64,000 nt of DNA from Myroides pelagicus. GTDB taxonomy: Bacteria; Bacteroidota; Bacteroidia; Flavobacteriales; Flavobacteriaceae. This document shows positions 44,466 through 52,633 of this stretch, piece after piece. A program made the position numbers and the translations under genes. Position 1 is the stretch's first letter. Every line of letters starts with the position of its first letter. The DNA lies in NCBI RefSeq assembly GCF_009711055.1, contig NZ_WMJY01000001.1, forward strand, positions 178,092 to 242,091, given 5' to 3'. The notes under the pieces were generated by a model that was given only the letters and a program-made list of their open reading frames with translations, was not told where the DNA came from and made no database searches.

Positions 44466-45305
44466 TTATGGAATCCACTTCTTAGGGAAGTTTGGTTTTC
44501 TCTTTTCTAGAAAAGCATTCCTACCCTCTATCGCTTCGTCAGTCATATAAGCTAGACGAGTAGCCTCACCAGCAAACACTTGTTGACCAACCATACCATC
44601 ATCAGTTAAGTTCATTGCAAACTTCAACATCTTAATAGACGTTGGACTTTTCTCCAAAACTTCCTGAGCCCACTCATAAGCAGTATCTTCAAGCTCATCG
44701 TGTGGGATAACAGCATTAACCATTCCCATTTCAAAAGCTTCCTGAGCGGAATAGTTTCTTCCTAAAAAGAAGATCTCTCTCGCCTTTTTCTGACCAACCA
44801 TTTTAGCTAAATAAGCTGATCCATATCCACCGTCAAAGCTAGTTACATCTGCATCTGTTTGCTTAAAAATCGCGTGTTCTTTACTCGCTAATGTCATATC
44901 ACACACTACGTGAAGACTATGACCTCCACCTACAGCCCATCCAGGTACTACAGCGATTACAACTTTTGGCATAAAACGAATCAAACGCTGCACCTCCAAG
45001 ATATTCAAGCGATGCATCCCATCATCTCCTACATATCCTTGATGCCCTCTAGCCTTCTGGTCTCCACCACTACAAAAAGAATAAATGCCATCTTTTGGAG
45101 AAGGACCTTCTGCCGATAATAACACTACTCCTATCGATGTATCTTCTTGTGCATCATAAAAAGCACGATAAAGTTCACTAGTCGTTTTTGGTCTAAATGC
45201 GTTGCGAACTTCCGGTCTATTAAAAGCAATTCGAGCTACTCCATTACATTTCTTATAGGTAATGTCTTCAAACTCGATTGCCGTTTCCCATTGTATCTTA
45301 CTCAT
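44466..45305 (-). CDS. menB: 1,4-Dihydroxy-2-naphthoyl-CoA synthase
   Basis: 279 residues, crotonase fold. MenB markers: YSFCSGGDQKARG with KARGHQGY, VVIAVVPGWAVGGGHSLHVVCD, and DADVTSFDGGYGSAYLAKMVG (catalytic Asp region), ending RKPNFPKKWIP. It cyclises o-succinylbenzoyl-CoA to DHNA-CoA. Its own terminator and the 1.1-kb gap show it is not in the menA operon despite the shared pathway. It diverges from the C1 peptidase gene. Confidence 0.95.
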   Translation of the reverse strand: MSKIQWETAIEFEDITYKKCNGVARIAFNRPEVRNAFRPKTTSELYRAFYDAQEDTSIGVVLLSAEGPSPKDGIYSFCSGGDQKARGHQGYVGDDGMHRLNILEVQRLIRFMPKVVIAVVPGWAVGGGHSLHVVCDMTLASKEHAIFKQTDADVTSFDGGYGSAYLAKMVGQKKAREIFFLGRNYSAQEAFEMGMVNAVIPHDELEDTAYEWAQEVLEKSPTSIKMLKFAMNLTDDGMVGQQVFAGEATRLAYMTDEAIEGRNAFLEKRKPNFPKKWIP

Positions 45306-45375
45306 ATCTTTTTGAATTTAGGGTAAAAATAGTCTATTTTTTACATTATATTGCAAATCCAATACATTATAAAAC

Positions 45376-46488
45376 ATGAAAAAACTCTTTTTACCCCTAG
45401 CCTTATTTGGTCTTAGCCTGACACTCCAAGCTCAAGAATATGAATTCCAAACAATTAAAGACCTTGACACTACTCCTGTGGTAAGTCAAGGAAAAACAGG
45501 AACCTGCTGGAGCTTCAGCACTTCTTCTTTTCTAGAATCTGAAATTATACGTAATACTGGTCAATTCATCGACTTATCTGAAATGTATAACGTACGCCAG
45601 GTTTACCCGCTAAAAATAGACAATTATATCACCCGCAATGGCAAAACTCAGTTTGGACAGGGTGGTTTAGCTCACGATGTTATTAACAGCATCCGCCACA
45701 ATGGAATTGTTCCTATTGAAGTATTCTCTGGAAAACTAGGAAAGGAAGAATACAACCACACCGAACTATTTAAAGTCCTTAAAAGTGTATTAGACGCCTA
45801 CACTAGTAGCCCTACAATTAGCGCTAATTGGAAACCTATTACTGAAAACATCCTTGACACTTATATCGGCAAGCCCATTACTGAATTTACCTATGAAGGA
45901 AAAAAATATACCCCTTTGTCTTTTATGAAGAAAGTAGGTATCAATCCTGACGACTACATCACGATTACCTCTTTTAAAAACCAATACCCATATAAACCTT
46001 TTATCTTAAATATTCCTGACAATTTCTCTAATGGTAGTCTGTACAACCTTCCCTTAGAAGAATACATTGCTAATATTGACTATGCACTTGACCAAGGATA
46101 TACCCTATCGCTTGACTGTGATGTATCTGAGGTTACCTTCTCTGCTAAGCACGGGGTTGCTTTCATTGCTGAGAACAGCGAAGACAACAACAAGGGATTA
46201 ACACAAATCATCAGTGAAAAACAAATCACAGAACAACTGCGCTTAGAGGAATTCTATAATTATAACACCCAAGATGATCACTTAATGCACATCACAGGTA
46301 AAGTTAAAGACCAAAAGGGCAATGTTTACTACAAGGTTAAAAACTCTTGGGGTAATAATAGCGAGCGCATCGGAAATGACGGATACATATACATGAGTGT
46401 AGCCTATATGAAACTGAAGTCTATTTCTGTTTTACTAAACAAAAAAGGGCTTCAACCCAACACAGCAAAAAAACTTGCTATTCAATAA
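45376..46488 (+). CDS. Secreted C1 (papain/bleomycin hydrolase-like) cysteine peptidase
   Basis: 370 residues with signal peptide MKKLFLPLALFGLSLTLQAQ. Active-site Cys in VSQGKTGTCWSFSTSS (about residue 44), His in DDHLMHITGKV and Asn in YYKVKNSWGNN, the papain triad in bleomycin-hydrolase order. Large inserts between them (TRNGKTQFGQGGLAHD) also fit that group. It acts in the periplasm or outside as an aminopeptidase. A hairpin at 46512-46540 follows. Confidence 0.9.
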   Translation: MKKLFLPLALFGLSLTLQAQEYEFQTIKDLDTTPVVSQGKTGTCWSFSTSSFLESEIIRNTGQFIDLSEMYNVRQVYPLKIDNYITRNGKTQFGQGGLAHDVINSIRHNGIVPIEVFSGKLGKEEYNHTELFKVLKSVLDAYTSSPTISANWKPITENILDTYIGKPITEFTYEGKKYTPLSFMKKVGINPDDYITITSFKNQYPYKPFILNIPDNFSNGSLYNLPLEEYIANIDYALDQGYTLSLDCDVSEVTFSAKHGVAFIAENSEDNNKGLTQIISEKQITEQLRLEEFYNYNTQDDHLMHITGKVKDQKGNVYYKVKNSWGNNSERIGNDGYIYMSVAYMKLKSISVLLNKKGLQPNTAKKLAIQ

Positions 46489-46511
46489 CAACTTACAACA
46501 TACAATTCAAG

Positions 46512-46540
46512 CCAGTTAATCTTTTCCCACGATTAACTGG
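46512..46540 (+). terminator. Terminator or attenuator after the C1 peptidase gene
   Basis: Perfect 10-bp stem CCAGTTAATC / GATTAACTGG with a 9-nt loop, followed by TTTACTTATTTA, only weakly T-rich. Confidence 0.6.
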
Positions 46541-46555
46541 TTTACTTATTTACAG

Positions 46556-47746
46556 ATGACAAACAAAAACAAACGAACAGCAATTCTATTACTCTGCTTA
46601 TCCTTATACGCGTGTCAAAACAAAACACAAAAGGATAACACTACAAACGACACTATCACAGCATCTACTAAACTATCAAACAAAAAGAAAACGACTTACC
46701 CCGTCAAGTTTGACAAGCTTAGTAAAAAATACACGACAACCAAAGCCAGTGAGGTTAAACAGTTTTATCTAGACAACATCAAGAAAAATGGATACACAGG
46801 GAGCCTTTTAGTCGCTCAGAACGGACAGATCCTCTACGAAGACTATTCGGGTTTTGCTAATAAAAAAAATGGTGACGCCATCACAGCAGAGACACCACTA
46901 CACATAGCTTCTGTAGGCAAAGTTATCACAGCAGTCGCTATTATGCGACTAATCGACCAAGACAAACTACACTTAGATCAAAGCGTATCTCAAATAATCA
47001 AAGGATTCCCTCATCCTGAAATTACTATTCAATCCCTCCTATCTCATCGAAGTGGGTTGCGTTACTACGGTTATTATAGCGACATTTGGGATAATACAAC
47101 CACTATTACCAACAAAGATGTTATAGAAATCATCAAATCTGAAAGAGTTGATCTTGACTTCCGACCAAATAGCCGATTTTCCTATAGCAATACTAATTAT
47201 GTCGTTTTAGCTAGCATCGCAGAACAGGTAATGAACAAACCATTCAAAGAAGTAGTAGAGGAGTTAATATTTGCCCCGCTTGAGATGAAAGACAGCTTTG
47301 TCTTTGACGATATAAGCAAAAAAAACGATGTTACCCAGTCCTATAAAAGTACTTATCAACCGATGCACTGGGATTATATGGACGGGACTTATGGGGATAA
47401 AAATATTTATGTTACCCCAAGAGATTTTCTTAAATTTGATACAGCTTTATATTCTGACAAATTTTTAAGTGCTGAGGCAAAAGAAAAGATGTTCAAAGGA
47501 TATAGTTTTGAATATAAAGGCGTTCGAAATTACGGATTAGGCTTTAGACTCATGGAGATGAACAATGGTGAAACGCTTACCTATCACAACGGTTGGTGGC
47601 GTGGCAACACTTCATCGTATATCCGACTAACCAAAGATAAAGTCTGTATTATCTTATTCTCGAACAAATACTCGAAACTAACATATAAGACAGTGGACTT
47701 ACCTCATTATTTTGGTGACTACCCTGTCGGCAATATAGATCTATAG
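46556..47746 (+). CDS. Serine hydrolase of the beta-lactamase/class C family (lipoprotein)
   Basis: 396 residues with lipobox LSLYAC20 QNKTQ. Active-site motifs: HIASVGKVITA (SxxK), RFSYSNTNYVVLA (YxN) and TYHNGWWRG (HxG). Such proteins are esterases, D-aminopeptidases or peptidoglycan peptidases rather than true beta-lactamases; the substrate is unknown. The stop is 2 bp before the start of the next gene, so they are co-transcribed. Confidence 0.9.
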   Translation: MTNKNKRTAILLLCLSLYACQNKTQKDNTTNDTITASTKLSNKKKTTYPVKFDKLSKKYTTTKASEVKQFYLDNIKKNGYTGSLLVAQNGQILYEDYSGFANKKNGDAITAETPLHIASVGKVITAVAIMRLIDQDKLHLDQSVSQIIKGFPHPEITIQSLLSHRSGLRYYGYYSDIWDNTTTITNKDVIEIIKSERVDLDFRPNSRFSYSNTNYVVLASIAEQVMNKPFKEVVEELIFAPLEMKDSFVFDDISKKNDVTQSYKSTYQPMHWDYMDGTYGDKNIYVTPRDFLKFDTALYSDKFLSAEAKEKMFKGYSFEYKGVRNYGLGFRLMEMNNGETLTYHNGWWRGNTSSYIRLTKDKVCIILFSNKYSKLTYKTVDLPHYFGDYPVGNIDL

Positions 47747-47748
47747 TT

Positions 47749-48795
47749 ATGAGAAATTTAAAAGACATTTTAGGTATTGAGCACAGCATTGGTCAAGCAC
47801 CAATGCTAGGTGTAACCACACCAGCGATGGTAGCTGCCATCGCTAACGAAGGAGGCTTAGGTACACTGCCACTTGGCGGATTACCTGTAGAGATGTGTGA
47901 CAAACTCATCAAGCAAACCAAAGAACTAACCAATAAACCTTTTGCCGTAAATGTCTTTCTCAACCCTCTGGTTACTCAAGATGACTCGCAAATAGATCTT
48001 ATGCAGCATCTCTTGTCCAAGGTTTGTCTCTCTAATAATATCCCATACACTCAGATTACAGAATTCAAACAAGACACTTATATGCCTCTTGTGGAGCTGG
48101 CTATCGCTCACGGTATTAAAGTGATTTGCTTTACTTTTGGTTGTTTTACTCCTCCAGAAATAGAGCGATTACACCAAGAAGGCATTTACTTAATCGGCAC
48201 AGCGACTACGTTAGAAGAAGCCCAGTATTTAAGTGATCACACTATTGATGCCATCACGTTACAAGGCATAGAAGCCGGTGGACACAGAGGAAGTTTTCTA
48301 CATGACACAACCGAACAAAACCTTCCCTTAGACCAACTATTCAATCAAGTGATTAACAGTTCGATTGACAAACCACTTATCGTAACAGGAGGCCTTTACA
48401 AGGGTAGTCAAGCGAGAAAGTATATTGACAAAGGTGCTGCCTTTGCTACTTTTGGCTCTCTTTTCATCGCTTCTGATGAAAGCAATGCAATGGATTACCA
48501 AAAAAATTTATTATCTAAAGGAACACCCGTCAAAACAAAACTTACCAAATCTTTCTCAGGTAAATGGGCACGAGGGATTGACAATAATTTCATGGAGTTA
48601 ATAGATCAGTCAAACATTAGCATTCCCCCTTATCCAATTCAAAATATTTTAACACAAAACATACGTTTTTTTGCAAAACAAAAAAATATTCCTAATTTTA
48701 ACTCACTTTGGTGTGGAATTAACTCCCATTTTGCAGCCAAACACAATATAAAACACATATTCAATAAATTGACGAAAGAGTTCTATGAGTACTAA
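47749..48795 (+). CDS. Nitronate monooxygenase-like FMN enzyme
   Basis: 348 residues, TIM barrel of the NPD/2-nitropropane dioxygenase family: GQAPMLGVTTPAMVAAIANEGG at the start, VICFTFGCFTP, LQGIEAGGHRGS with the catalytic His, and VTGGLYKGSQARKYIDKGAA (phosphate site). It oxidises nitronates using FMN and O2; relatives include FabK-like enoyl reductases. It begins 2 bp after the serine hydrolase and overlaps the GNAT gene by 11 bp, so the three are one operon. Confidence 0.87.
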   Translation: MRNLKDILGIEHSIGQAPMLGVTTPAMVAAIANEGGLGTLPLGGLPVEMCDKLIKQTKELTNKPFAVNVFLNPLVTQDDSQIDLMQHLLSKVCLSNNIPYTQITEFKQDTYMPLVELAIAHGIKVICFTFGCFTPPEIERLHQEGIYLIGTATTLEEAQYLSDHTIDAITLQGIEAGGHRGSFLHDTTEQNLPLDQLFNQVINSSIDKPLIVTGGLYKGSQARKYIDKGAAFATFGSLFIASDESNAMDYQKNLLSKGTPVKTKLTKSFSGKWARGIDNNFMELIDQSNISIPPYPIQNILTQNIRFFAKQKNIPNFNSLWCGINSHFAAKHNIKHIFNKLTKEFYEY

Positions 48796-49636
48796 TTTCC
48801 AATATAGGTTTCTAAACAATGTAAATTTCGACGAACTAGTAGAGGTATTCAACAAAGCGTTCCACGACTATGTAGTACCTATGCAGCTTACTAGAGAAGA
48901 ACTTGAAAAGAAGATAAAAACAGAAGGTATCCAACTAAGTGATTCAATCGGTGTTTATGCCAATAAAAAACTAGTAGGCTTCATTCTGCACGGAAGAAAC
49001 AATTATAAATTATACAACGCTGCCACTGGCGTTATTCCTGAATATAGAGGTAATAATCTTACAACAAAAATGTACGAGTATGGCCTACCTATCTTTAGGA
49101 GCTTCGATATACGTAAAATATCACTGGAAGTGATTTCTACTAACGATATTGCATTTAAAGCCTATCGAAAAATTGGGTTCAAAAAATGGCGTAGTCTTAA
49201 CTGTTTAAAGGGAAAAACCAAGTATAAACTATCTCAGAAAGAGCTTCTTAACAACATAGAGATTAAGGACACCTCCTATTACGAATACCTTGTCCACTAT
49301 GCCGAAAAAGACCTGTTGCCTTCTTGGCAAAACAACGAATTCTGCATATCAAACAATGAACGCAATCTAATACTGAAAAAAGCAGTGCTAGACAATCAAC
49401 TTATTGGGTACATTATATTTAACCCAGCCAATGGAAAAATACACCAGATTTGGGTAAAAGAACCTTACAGAAGAAAAGGAATTGGCACACTGTTAGTCAG
49501 TCATTGTTTACCGGAAAGAAAAGAATTCTATATCACTAATATAGATGCACAAAACTTCGGTCTGAATATGTTCATTAAATCAATTGGAGGTCAAGCATTT
49601 TTAGAACAAAATGAAATGGAACTATATCTGAAATAG
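48785..49636 (+). CDS. Protein with two GNAT acetyltransferase domains
   Basis: 283 residues. First GNAT domain about 10-145 (AATGVIPEYRGNNLTTKMYEYG acetyl-CoA site, NDIAFKAYRKIGFKK), second about 180-283 (QIWVKEPYRRKGIGTLLVSHC site, NFGLNMFIKSIGGQ). Tandem GNAT proteins often acetylate small molecules. It overlaps the nitronate monooxygenase gene, which suggests coupling. Substrate unknown. Terminator at 49665-49696. Confidence 0.85.
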   Translation: MSTNFQYRFLNNVNFDELVEVFNKAFHDYVVPMQLTREELEKKIKTEGIQLSDSIGVYANKKLVGFILHGRNNYKLYNAATGVIPEYRGNNLTTKMYEYGLPIFRSFDIRKISLEVISTNDIAFKAYRKIGFKKWRSLNCLKGKTKYKLSQKELLNNIEIKDTSYYEYLVHYAEKDLLPSWQNNEFCISNNERNLILKKAVLDNQLIGYIIFNPANGKIHQIWVKEPYRRKGIGTLLVSHCLPERKEFYITNIDAQNFGLNMFIKSIGGQAFLEQNEMELYLK

Positions 49637-49664
49637 TTACAATAGATAAAACATCAAATACAAG

Positions 49665-49696
49665 AGAGGATACTAGTATTAGCTATCCTCTTTTTC
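49665..49696 (+). terminator. Terminator of the C1 peptidase/GNAT region
   Basis: Stem AGAGGATA / TATCCTCT followed by TTTTTC on the + strand. Confidence 0.85.
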
Positions 49697-49752
49697 ATTA
49701 CCTCACACCTTTATTTTTCAAATAAAAAAATGGATTGCTAATAAATGTAAAA

Positions 49753-49773
49753 AACACCATCATCTTAGGTGTT
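49753..49773 (-). terminator. Terminator on the - strand, probably for the GNAT gene at 50079
   Basis: Stem AACACC / GGTGTT with a run of six T on the - strand. It is about 300 bp beyond the GNAT stop, so the transcript would have a long 3' tail. Confidence 0.55.
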
Positions 49774-50078
49774 ATGCCTTCTCATTTTGCCTTATTAATT
49801 TTAATCCAAAAGCTATAAAAACTATACTTAACCCTAGTATTTATAAGGCTTCACCTAACACTACTCCGAGTCTTGTTCGGTAAAACCCCCTATTTTAAAC
49901 ACTTCTACCGAAGAACACTCGAAGAAATATCGGATATCACTCAAAAAAACCTTGTATTTACTGAGTAAATAGCTAGTTTGGTAGTTGCCGAACTCACTTT
50001 TTACAACAAAATGCTGGTACTATTTTGAGAATAGTAAAAAAGACAACTATATCGTCATTTTCACCTTAAATATTTCTA

Positions 50079-50627
50079 TTAAGATTGAAATTCTTCTACT
50101 AATAAACGGTGGAGAATTGAGTCTTCGATCTCGCCATTATTGATGTATTGATTTCGCAACAGCCCTTCTTGGGTGAAGCCAAACTTCTTCACCGTGTTTA
50201 ATGAAGCAATATTCTCAGGGCTAATGAACGCCTCTACACGAATAAGCTTCATACGATCAAACCCATAGGTCAATACTGCACGCAGTACCTCAGTCATAAC
50301 TCCTCTCCCTTTCCACTGTTCTTGGTATAGCGCATAGCCAATCTCTGCCCTATGATGATCGACATACCAGGTATGAAACCCACAGTGCCCTATCACATGA
50401 TCAGTAGCCTTATCTACAATAACAAACATTTTATAAGACTTATTAAAGGTGCGAAAACCTATAGCCCCTTTGGTTCTTTCATAGGTTATCTGATGGTAAG
50501 GAATACCTATATAATACGCGATTTCCTGATCTGTAGCCGATTTTAAAAAGGCTTGATAAGCCTCAGCCTCCAATATTCTAAGTTTGAACCTCGAGGTTTC
50601 TATATAGTTAAAGGTAAAATTGTTCAT
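50079..50627 (-). CDS. RimJ/RimL-type GNAT acetyltransferase
   Basis: 182 residues from the ATG at 50627 (MNNFTFNYIETSRFKLRI), preferred over a TTG codon 27 bp upstream. RimJ/RimL features: TSRFKLRILEAEAY, HCGFHTWYVDHHRAEIGYAL, the acetyl-CoA loop QEQWKGRGVMTEVL and NIASLNTVKKFGFTQEG. It probably acetylates an N-terminal amine of a protein or a small molecule. Single gene. Confidence 0.9.
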   Translation of the reverse strand: MNNFTFNYIETSRFKLRILEAEAYQAFLKSATDQEIAYYIGIPYHQITYERTKGAIGFRTFNKSYKMFVIVDKATDHVIGHCGFHTWYVDHHRAEIGYALYQEQWKGRGVMTEVLRAVLTYGFDRMKLIRVEAFISPENIASLNTVKKFGFTQEGLLRNQYINNGEIEDSILHRLLVEEFQS

Positions 50628-50800
50628 CTTTATTAGGTTATTTACTGTGTGCAACCACAGCGAGTAGAGAATAAATAGTTGGTATAAAGTAAAACAAAAT
50701 TATTATAACCTGAAACCTAAGCCCTCGATATTCTAATCAATCATTCTATTACTTATCAACACAAGAAGATCAGTAAACTTGTAAAAACAGTTATCCTCTT

Positions 50801-51634
50801 TTAACCAAATAAATAGGAGGACATACTTAGTGACCCTCCTACATACTTATCATTAAAGATATGTAACTGATCCTTCGCACTGGTAGCACCCAAAATATAC
50901 AACAAGGGGTAATAGTGATCAGGGGTCGGTACAGCATATTGTACAGCTGTTCCTAAGTGCAGATAGTTTTTCAAGGGATTGAAATCGCGGCTCATGACAT
51001 ACTGTTTAATCAACTCATTGCTCTCAATAGCCCAATCAAAACCATAGTTATCTACCCCCATCTGCCCCCAATCAACCATGCGTAAGTTGTGTACAATATT
51101 ACCACTGCCGACAATCAACACCCCTCTGTCTCTCAATGTCTGCAATTCTCTACCCAGATGATAGTGATAATCTCCTTGTTTGTAATAATCAATACTCAAC
51201 TGTACTGTCGGTATATCTGCTAGTGGGAACATTCTTCTAAGCACAGACCAACTACCGTGATCAAGTCCCCATTGTTCGGACTCTTCTACTGCTGTGGAAG
51301 TAATCATACTTTGAATATCATGGACTAATTTTGGATCGCCTTCTGGTGAATAATCAACATCAAAAAGTGCTTGTGGAAATCCTCTAAAATCGTGAATTGT
51401 AGATTGTATTAACCCTGATGTAACTTGTGTTCCCTTTGTCAACCAATGGGCAGAAATTACCAAAATAGCTTTAGGTTTGGGCAAATAAGCACCTAGTTTT
51501 TCCCAATATAAAGAAAACTCATTGTCGTCAATTGCATTCATAGGAGAACCATGTCCTACAAATAATACCGGCATTCGTTTTTCTTGTAATGGCAACTCCT
51601 TTAGAGATGCTATTGTATGATGAAGTAGTGACAT
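50801..51634 (-). CDS. ygiD: 4,5-DOPA dioxygenase-like extradiol enzyme (LigB fold)
   Basis: 277 residues. LigB-family zinc ligands: PVLFVGHGSPMNAID (His near residue 28), LVISAHWLTKG, QWGLDHGSWSVLRRMFP, LIVGSGNIVHNLR and the C-terminal ATPDHYYPLLYILGAT-like segment. The E. coli relative YgiD cleaves L-DOPA; physiological substrates in bacteria are uncertain. Stands alone between two terminators. Signal peptide absent, cytoplasmic. Confidence 0.88.
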   Translation of the reverse strand: MSLLHHTIASLKELPLQEKRMPVLFVGHGSPMNAIDDNEFSLYWEKLGAYLPKPKAILVISAHWLTKGTQVTSGLIQSTIHDFRGFPQALFDVDYSPEGDPKLVHDIQSMITSTAVEESEQWGLDHGSWSVLRRMFPLADIPTVQLSIDYYKQGDYHYHLGRELQTLRDRGVLIVGSGNIVHNLRMVDWGQMGVDNYGFDWAIESNELIKQYVMSRDFNPLKNYLHLGTAVQYAVPTPDHYYPLLYILGATSAKDQLHIFNDKYVGGSLSMSSYLFG

Positions 51635-51935
51635 AAGACAATGTATTTATTTTTTGAATAGTAAAGGTATTTCTTCGCGCTAAGATACTGCTTAACCTAG
51701 ATTAAGAATAGGCTATATTTATCACAAGGATCTATTTCTACTGTCTGTAAGATTAAGCGTTTTATTCAGCTCCATGTTTAGGATACACAATGCTTAGTTA
51801 TCGATTGGCATCCCTATAACTTTACCACTACATCGCCTATTGCAAACAACATGGCCTAAATAAGGCGTAAGAATTCCCTATCAACTGACCACAAAAAAAA
51901 GCAGAACCATTAAATGTTACTGCTTTTCTACTTCG
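51635..51935. other. Gene-free region between ygiD-like and ktrA-like genes
   Basis: About 300 bp. The terminator for the potassium-uptake operon lies at 51897-51927. No other element recognised. Confidence 0.5.
51897..51927 (-). terminator. Terminator of the Ktr operon
   Basis: Stem AAAAGCAG / CTGCTTTT, loop 15 nt including short AAC/GTT pairing; T run on the - strand. Confidence 0.8.
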
Positions 51936-52619
51936 CTATTCTGCTAATATTTTCTTTATATCTCTATTATCTCCGTAAACTACCATGATATCCCCTTTAT
52001 TCAAAACAGTTTCATAACTAGCTATTCCCTGTACTTCATGAATTTTACGACTCAAACCTAAGATATTCTTTTCTTCCTTAATCTTTAACGTAGTCAAGAC
52101 AACTAAGTTGAAGTTCGTTCGAAACCCGATCTCCCCTAATGTCCTCCCAGCAAAACGCTCAGACACCGTAATCTCAACTATACTATATCGACCATTGATC
52201 TCATAGGAATCGACAACTCCTTTGATACACAGCTTTTTTGCCCAACGCTCTGCAGTTTCTTCTTCTGGATGGACAATCTCATCTACACCGATCGCCTGCA
52301 ATACATTCTCGTGCAGTGGTGTAATCGCACGACTGATTAATCGCTTAGCATTCAAGTTCTTCAATACTGCAGTAGTCATAATATTAGCCCCTTGATCTTC
52401 TCCAATAGCAACTATAACAATATCCGTGTTATTTAAAGGCAATCCAGCCATCATATACTGGTCAGTCGAGTCTAAGCAAATGGTATGTGATATTTTATCC
52501 TTATACATATCCACACGACTCATGCTCTTGTCAATTCCGATTACCTCGTTACCTTGTTCTGTTAGTTTTTGTGCTAATGAAGCTCCAAAGTTCCCTAATC
52601 CTACTATAATATATTTCAT
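51936..52619 (-). CDS. TrkA/KtrA-type potassium uptake regulatory subunit
   Basis: 227 residues: one RCK-N domain (VGLGNFGASLAQKLTEQGNEV, Rossmann NAD/ADP site, about 5-25, with EVIGIDKS after) and one RCK-C domain (ISVEITVSERFAGRTLGEIG-like region, about 140-225). A single RCK pair is the KtrA form; TrkA of E. coli has two. It forms a cytoplasmic ring that gates the KtrB channel in response to nucleotides. It starts 14 bp after the TrkH stop and ends the operon. Confidence 0.93.
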   Translation of the reverse strand: MKYIIVGLGNFGASLAQKLTEQGNEVIGIDKSMSRVDMYKDKISHTICLDSTDQYMMAGLPLNNTDIVIVAIGEDQGANIMTTAVLKNLNAKRLISRAITPLHENVLQAIGVDEIVHPEEETAERWAKKLCIKGVVDSYEINGRYSIVEITVSERFAGRTLGEIGFRTNFNLVVLTTLKIKEEKNILGLSRKIHEVQGIASYETVLNKGDIMVVYGDNRDIKKILAE

Positions 52620-52633
52620 TTGTATTCGCTTTC

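Larger units (their letters stand above)
49637..50078. other. Gene-free region with terminators and an inverted repeat
   Basis: 442 bp. Contains the + strand terminator at 49665-49696, a - strand terminator at 49753-49773, and an imperfect 16-bp inverted repeat, CGAGTCTTGTTCGGTA (49865-49880) with TACCGAAGAACACTCG (49904-49919), 14 of 16 paired. No coding frame recognised. Confidence 0.6.
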
